Position numbers and translations under genes: made by a program. Under the pieces are notes generated by a model. The model had not been told where the DNA came from. It ran no database searches and worked only from the letters and a program-made list of their open reading frames with translations. A stretch of 9,478 nucleotides of DNA from an uncultured Porphyromonadaceae bacterium. Lineage in GTDB: Bacteria; Bacteroidota; Bacteroidia; Bacteroidales; Muribaculaceae. Positions 7,681 to 9,478 of this stretch are shown here, one piece after another (position 1 is the stretch's first letter; every line of letters begins with the position of its first letter). The stretch lies in the NCBI GenBank assembly GCA_900547825.1, contig URII01000070.1, forward strand, positions 1 through 9,478. Reading direction: 5' to 3'.

Positions 7681-7720
7681 GAATTGCAAAACCTGTGCTC
7701 CGGCCGGTGTGTTGTAATTC
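7681..7720 (+). promoter_or_regulatory. Imperfect inverted repeat in the mscL leader
   Basis: Bases 7681-7692 (gaattgcaaaac) pair with 7709-7720 (gtgttgtaattc): ten Watson-Crick pairs, one G-U and one mismatch, around a GC-rich 16-base loop containing CCGGCCGG. The repeat begins about 6 bases after the -7 box, at the predicted mRNA 5' end. It could stabilise the message or regulate it; the sequence alone does not say which. Confidence 0.4.
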
Positions 7721-7755
7721 TGTCATCTCACATCTATCGACTTTATTTTTACTTT

Positions 7756-8208
7756 ATGAGCAAGTTTTTTTCAGAATTCAAGGATTTCGCCGTCAGAGGC
7801 AATGTCGTTGACATGGCTGTGGGCGTTGTGATAGGAGCCGCATTCGGCAAAATAGTATCGTCGCTTGTCGACGGTCTCATCATGCCTCTTGTGGGCGTGG
7901 CCACCGGCGGCATGAATTTCACTGACTATAAGTTTGTCATACAGCAGGCTGTGACCCAGGGCACGGAAGTGATAAAGCCGGAAGTGGCCATCACCTACGG
8001 TGCCATAATCCAGACAATCGTGGACTTCCTGATCGTGGCTTTCTGTATCTTTGTCATGATCAAGTTCATAAACCGCCTGCGCCGCGCCAAGGCTGCCGAG
8101 GAAGCTACCGAGGCCGCTGCCGCAGCAGAGCCGTCGGCCGAGGAAAAGCTCCTTGTCGAGATCCGCGACCTTCTTGCCGCGCAGGCCAAAAATACCGATA
8201 AGAAATGA
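7756..8208 (+). CDS. mscL: Large-conductance mechanosensitive channel MscL
   Basis: Inner-membrane channel, a homopentamer in known members, that opens under membrane tension to release solutes after osmotic downshock. The 150-residue product is of normal length. It starts MSKFFSEFKDFAVRGNVVDM, the family's amphipathic N-terminal helix and pore entry. TM1 spans about 15-45 with the tightly packed glycine/alanine face AVGVVIGAAFGKIV (21-34). TM2 spans about 80-104, ending at the basic FINRLRRAK (104-112), and an Ala/Glu-rich linker leads to the C-terminal bundle helix (about 128-144). The ATG at 7756 is chosen because it begins the conserved family start. The frame is open further upstream to 7672, but those 28 codons overlap the promoter box and show no family similarity. 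Its stop overlaps the next start in ATGA, suggesting translational coupling. Confidence 0.96.
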   Translation: MSKFFSEFKDFAVRGNVVDMAVGVVIGAAFGKIVSSLVDGLIMPLVGVATGGMNFTDYKFVIQQAVTQGTEVIKPEVAITYGAIIQTIVDFLIVAFCIFVMIKFINRLRRAKAAEEATEAAAAAEPSAEEKLLVEIRDLLAAQAKNTDKK

Positions 8209-8759
8209 CGCGCTCCAACCTTTATACCCTTACCGGCGATTCCGGCACCACATCGCTCGTCGGAGGCGCCCGCGTGCCCAAGGACTCGTTGCGCCTTGAA
8301 GCCTACGGTACCATCGACGAGCTCAACTCGCAGATCGGTATGCTTCTGGCATGTCCGTCGGTCAAGGATGCCACCCGCCGTGCCTTGACATTTGTGCAGC
8401 ACAAACTGTTCAACATCGGGGCATACCTGGCCACCGAACCCGCACCCGCCGAGCCGCGCGGCCTCACATCCGCCGATGTGGAGAAAATTGAGCGGGCCAT
8501 CGACTCACTCGATGAAAAAGTGCCGCCGCAGCGCACCTTCATACTGCCCGGAGGAGCCACAAGCGCGGCGTTGGCCCATGTGTGCCGCACAGTGTGCCGC
8601 CGTGCCGAACGTATCATAGTGGCTCTGGGCCATGAAGCCGAGATAAACCCTGTTGTGCTCGCTTTCGTCAACCGTCTCAGCGATCTCCTCTTTATAATAG
8701 CCCGGAATCAGAACCACATCCTCGGCATTGAGGAAACCGCCTGGGATCAGAACGCATAA
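8205..8759 (+). CDS. PduO-type ATP:cob(I)alamin adenosyltransferase
   Basis: Cytoplasmic enzyme that transfers the adenosyl group of ATP to reduced cobalamin, making coenzyme B12 (adenosylcobalamin) for enzymes such as methylmalonyl-CoA mutase. At 184 residues it fits the family. The N-terminal ATP-binding segment LYTLTGDSGTTSL (6-18) is followed by LEAYGTIDELNSQIG (31-45). FILPGG is at 112-117, CRTVCRRAERIIVAL (127-141) contains the arginines and glutamate of the active site, and NRLSDLLFIIAR (156-167) completes the cobalamin pocket; the fold is an all-helical trimer in known relatives. The ATG at 8205 overlaps the mscL stop by four bases. There is no functional reason known to me for pairing with mscL, so the overlap may simply reflect co-transcription. 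The name PduO refers to the structural class; a role in propanediol use is not implied. Confidence 0.93.
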   Translation: MTRSNLYTLTGDSGTTSLVGGARVPKDSLRLEAYGTIDELNSQIGMLLACPSVKDATRRALTFVQHKLFNIGAYLATEPAPAEPRGLTSADVEKIERAIDSLDEKVPPQRTFILPGGATSAALAHVCRTVCRRAERIIVALGHEAEINPVVLAFVNRLSDLLFIIARNQNHILGIEETAWDQNA

Positions 8760-8789
8760 AAATTAAAAAGCAATTATACAGATAACGCT

Positions 8790-9011
8790 ATGTACTGGAC
8801 ACTCGAATTAGCATCAAAACTTGAAGACGCCCCCTGGCCCGCCACCAAGGACGAGCTCATCGACTACGCCATGCGCTCCGGCGCACCCCTCGAAGTAATT
8901 GAAAACCTTCAGGAAATGGAGGATGAAGGCGAAACCTACGAATCCATCGAGGACATCTGGCCCGACTACCCCTCCAAAGAGGACTTCTTCTTCAACGAGG
9001 AGGAGTATTGA
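8790..9011 (+). CDS. DUF2795 family small acidic protein
   Basis: A 73-residue protein with the DUF2795 pattern: PATKDELIDYAMRSGAP (17-33) followed by EVIENLQEMEDEGETY (35-50), predicted to form two or three helices. The C-terminal part (51-73) is very acidic and aromatic, ending in KEDFFFNEEEY. No signal peptide, membrane segment or catalytic motif is visible. Proteins of this type are widespread and conserved in Bacteroidales, but I know of no established function. It follows the adenosyltransferase by 30 bases on the same strand with no obvious promoter between, and is followed by a terminator-like hairpin, so it is probably the last gene of the mscL cluster. Confidence 0.85.
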   Translation: MYWTLELASKLEDAPWPATKDELIDYAMRSGAPLEVIENLQEMEDEGETYESIEDIWPDYPSKEDFFFNEEEY

Positions 9012-9056
9012 TATAAAATCCGCCCATTTTTAAGGCATAAACAACTAATACCTAAG

Positions 9057-9099
9057 CGATTGACAAGCAACAAAATAAACTTGTCAATCGTTCTTTATT
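9057..9099 (+). terminator. Terminator-like hairpin closing the mscL cluster
   Basis: cgattgacaag (9057-9067) and cttgtcaatcg (9080-9090) form an exact 11-bp stem with a 12-base A-rich loop, followed by the T-rich stretch ttctttatt. It starts 46 bases after the stop of the DUF2795 gene and marks the end of the intact genes. Confidence 0.75.
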
Positions 9100-9134
9100 C
9101 TGACTGCCTAACGAGACTCTGAAATGAATAATGT

Positions 9135-9328
9135 AGTCTGTTCCTAGGCTATCTCGATGGCGCAACCCAATTCACCCAGTCACATGGAAGTGGTGGCAGC
9201 GACAGCGCACTACCCTGGGGACGCAGGATGATGAAGATGACCGCCGGTTCGCATACCGCTGCATGATGCAGACCCCCAAGATGCTAAAACCAACTCAGCC
9301 AAAACGCAGTGTAGGCGGAAGACGTTAA
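9135..9328 (+). pseudogene. Decayed C-terminal remnant of a possible mobilization protein
   Basis: One frame reads SLFLGYLDGATQFTQSHGSG then GSDSALPWGR (bases 9135-9224). The next frame continues QDDEDDRRFAYRC then MMQTPKMLKPTQPKRSVGGRR and a TAA at 9326-9328. Adding one base near 9222-9226 would join them as PWGRKDDEDDRRFAYRC. This composition (a GYLDxAT stretch, a Gly/Ser-rich loop, WGR, an acidic run, then a Met/Arg/Lys-rich end) resembles my recollection of the C-terminal tails of relaxase/mobilization proteins from Bacteroidales mobile elements; that assignment is tentative. There is no start codon and nothing recognisable upstream of about 9130, so only the end of the gene remains. Its GC content is higher than that of the flanking bases. 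Confidence 0.35.
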
Positions 9329-9370
9329 AATTATTAACAACCTGATAGCAATAATATCAAAATACTTATG

Positions 9371-9378
9371 TAATTTTG
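9371..9378 (+). promoter_or_regulatory. Bacteroidota -7 promoter box for a gene beyond the window
   Basis: TAATTTTG matches TAnnTTTG exactly, in an AT-rich stretch after the decayed remnant. It is followed by a structured leader and no start codon with an open frame before the window ends, so the gene it serves lies downstream of 9478. Confidence 0.4.
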
Positions 9379-9382
9379 CAAC

Positions 9383-9405
9383 TGCGAGTCGTTGGCTCGC
9401 ACGAC
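9383..9405 (+). promoter_or_regulatory. Leader with two mutually exclusive hairpins
   Basis: TGCGAG (9383-9388) can pair with CTCGCA (9396-9401), and GTCGT (9388-9392) can pair with ACGAC (9401-9405). The two stems share bases 9388 and 9401 and so cannot form together. The rest of the leader to 9478 contains no intact gene. Alternative pairing is typical of attenuators, but it could be chance in so short a stretch. Confidence 0.3.
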
Positions 9406-9478
9406 ATTTTGAATAATAAGAAGCGTTATGCTTATCTTGTGATTTGAGAACGTAGGAAATTTTCAATCGAGCAAGGAT

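Noticed and set aside
7672..7755. Upstream extension of mscL by 28 codons
   Set aside because: It overlaps the predicted -7 box and leader, has no family similarity, and the ATG at 7756 begins the conserved MscL start.
8303..8671. Minus-strand open frame of 122 codons opposite the adenosyltransferase
   Set aside because: It is fully antisense to a complete enzyme with all family motifs and has no recognisable content.
9143..9148. CCTAGG palindrome occurring here and at 6181-6186
   Set aside because: Two six-base palindromes 3 kb apart in different contexts, one of them containing the amber codon, are not enough to suggest a repeat or target site.
9284..9466. Minus-strand open frame of 60 codons in the tail region
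   Set aside because: It crosses the plus-strand promoter box and structured leader, has no recognisable motif, and the AT-rich composition makes such a frame likely by chance.

Overview
The window looks like chromosomal sequence from a gut Bacteroidales bacterium, most likely of the Muribaculaceae/Bacteroides type. The evidence is gene content (a fructan-use cassette in the order known from Bacteroides levan loci, a BspA-like leucine-rich-repeat surface protein, a Bacteroidales-type GAPDH and a DUF2795 protein), near-absence of Shine-Dalgarno sequences, and several TAnnTTTG promoter boxes of the Bacteroidota type. The family-level placement is inference. Both ends carry material that does not match the middle.

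Layout. Bases 2-259 encode an internal piece of a VanA-like, Firmicutes-type D-Ala-D-Ala ligase. It is joined out of frame to a 5'-truncated GH32 fructan hydrolase (about 261-1796). A sugar transporter of the major facilitator superfamily (1827-3005) and a PfkB-family fructokinase (3034-3912) follow on the same strand with gaps of about 30 bases. Together these three cut fructan, import the fructose and phosphorylate it. A perfect 18-bp inverted repeat (3928-3971) separates this cassette from a convergent gene for a secreted leucine-rich-repeat protein (4022-6178, minus). The signal peptide of that protein (6185-6280) is in the same frame but cut off by an amber codon at 6182-6184. Upstream on the same strand is GAPDH (6468-7478), closed by a clear hairpin-plus-T-tract terminator.

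Diverging from GAPDH is a plus-strand cluster: mscL (7756-8208), a PduO-type cob(I)alamin adenosyltransferase (8205-8759, overlapping mscL by ATGA) and a 73-residue DUF2795 protein (8790-9011). A terminator-like hairpin lies at 9057-9099.

The last ~390 bases hold no intact gene. They contain a short decayed coding remnant (about 9135-9328) that reads well only if one missing base is restored and resembles the C-terminal tail of Bacteroidales mobilization proteins. After it come a promoter box and a leader with two competing hairpins (9371-9405), presumably serving a gene beyond the window. I found no tRNA, rRNA, CRISPR array or complete insertion sequence, and no strong case for a wholly new system. 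The items most worth a second look are the ligase/GH32 junction, the amber codon after the signal peptide, the decayed tail region, and the recurrence of a hairpin directly after predicted promoter boxes.
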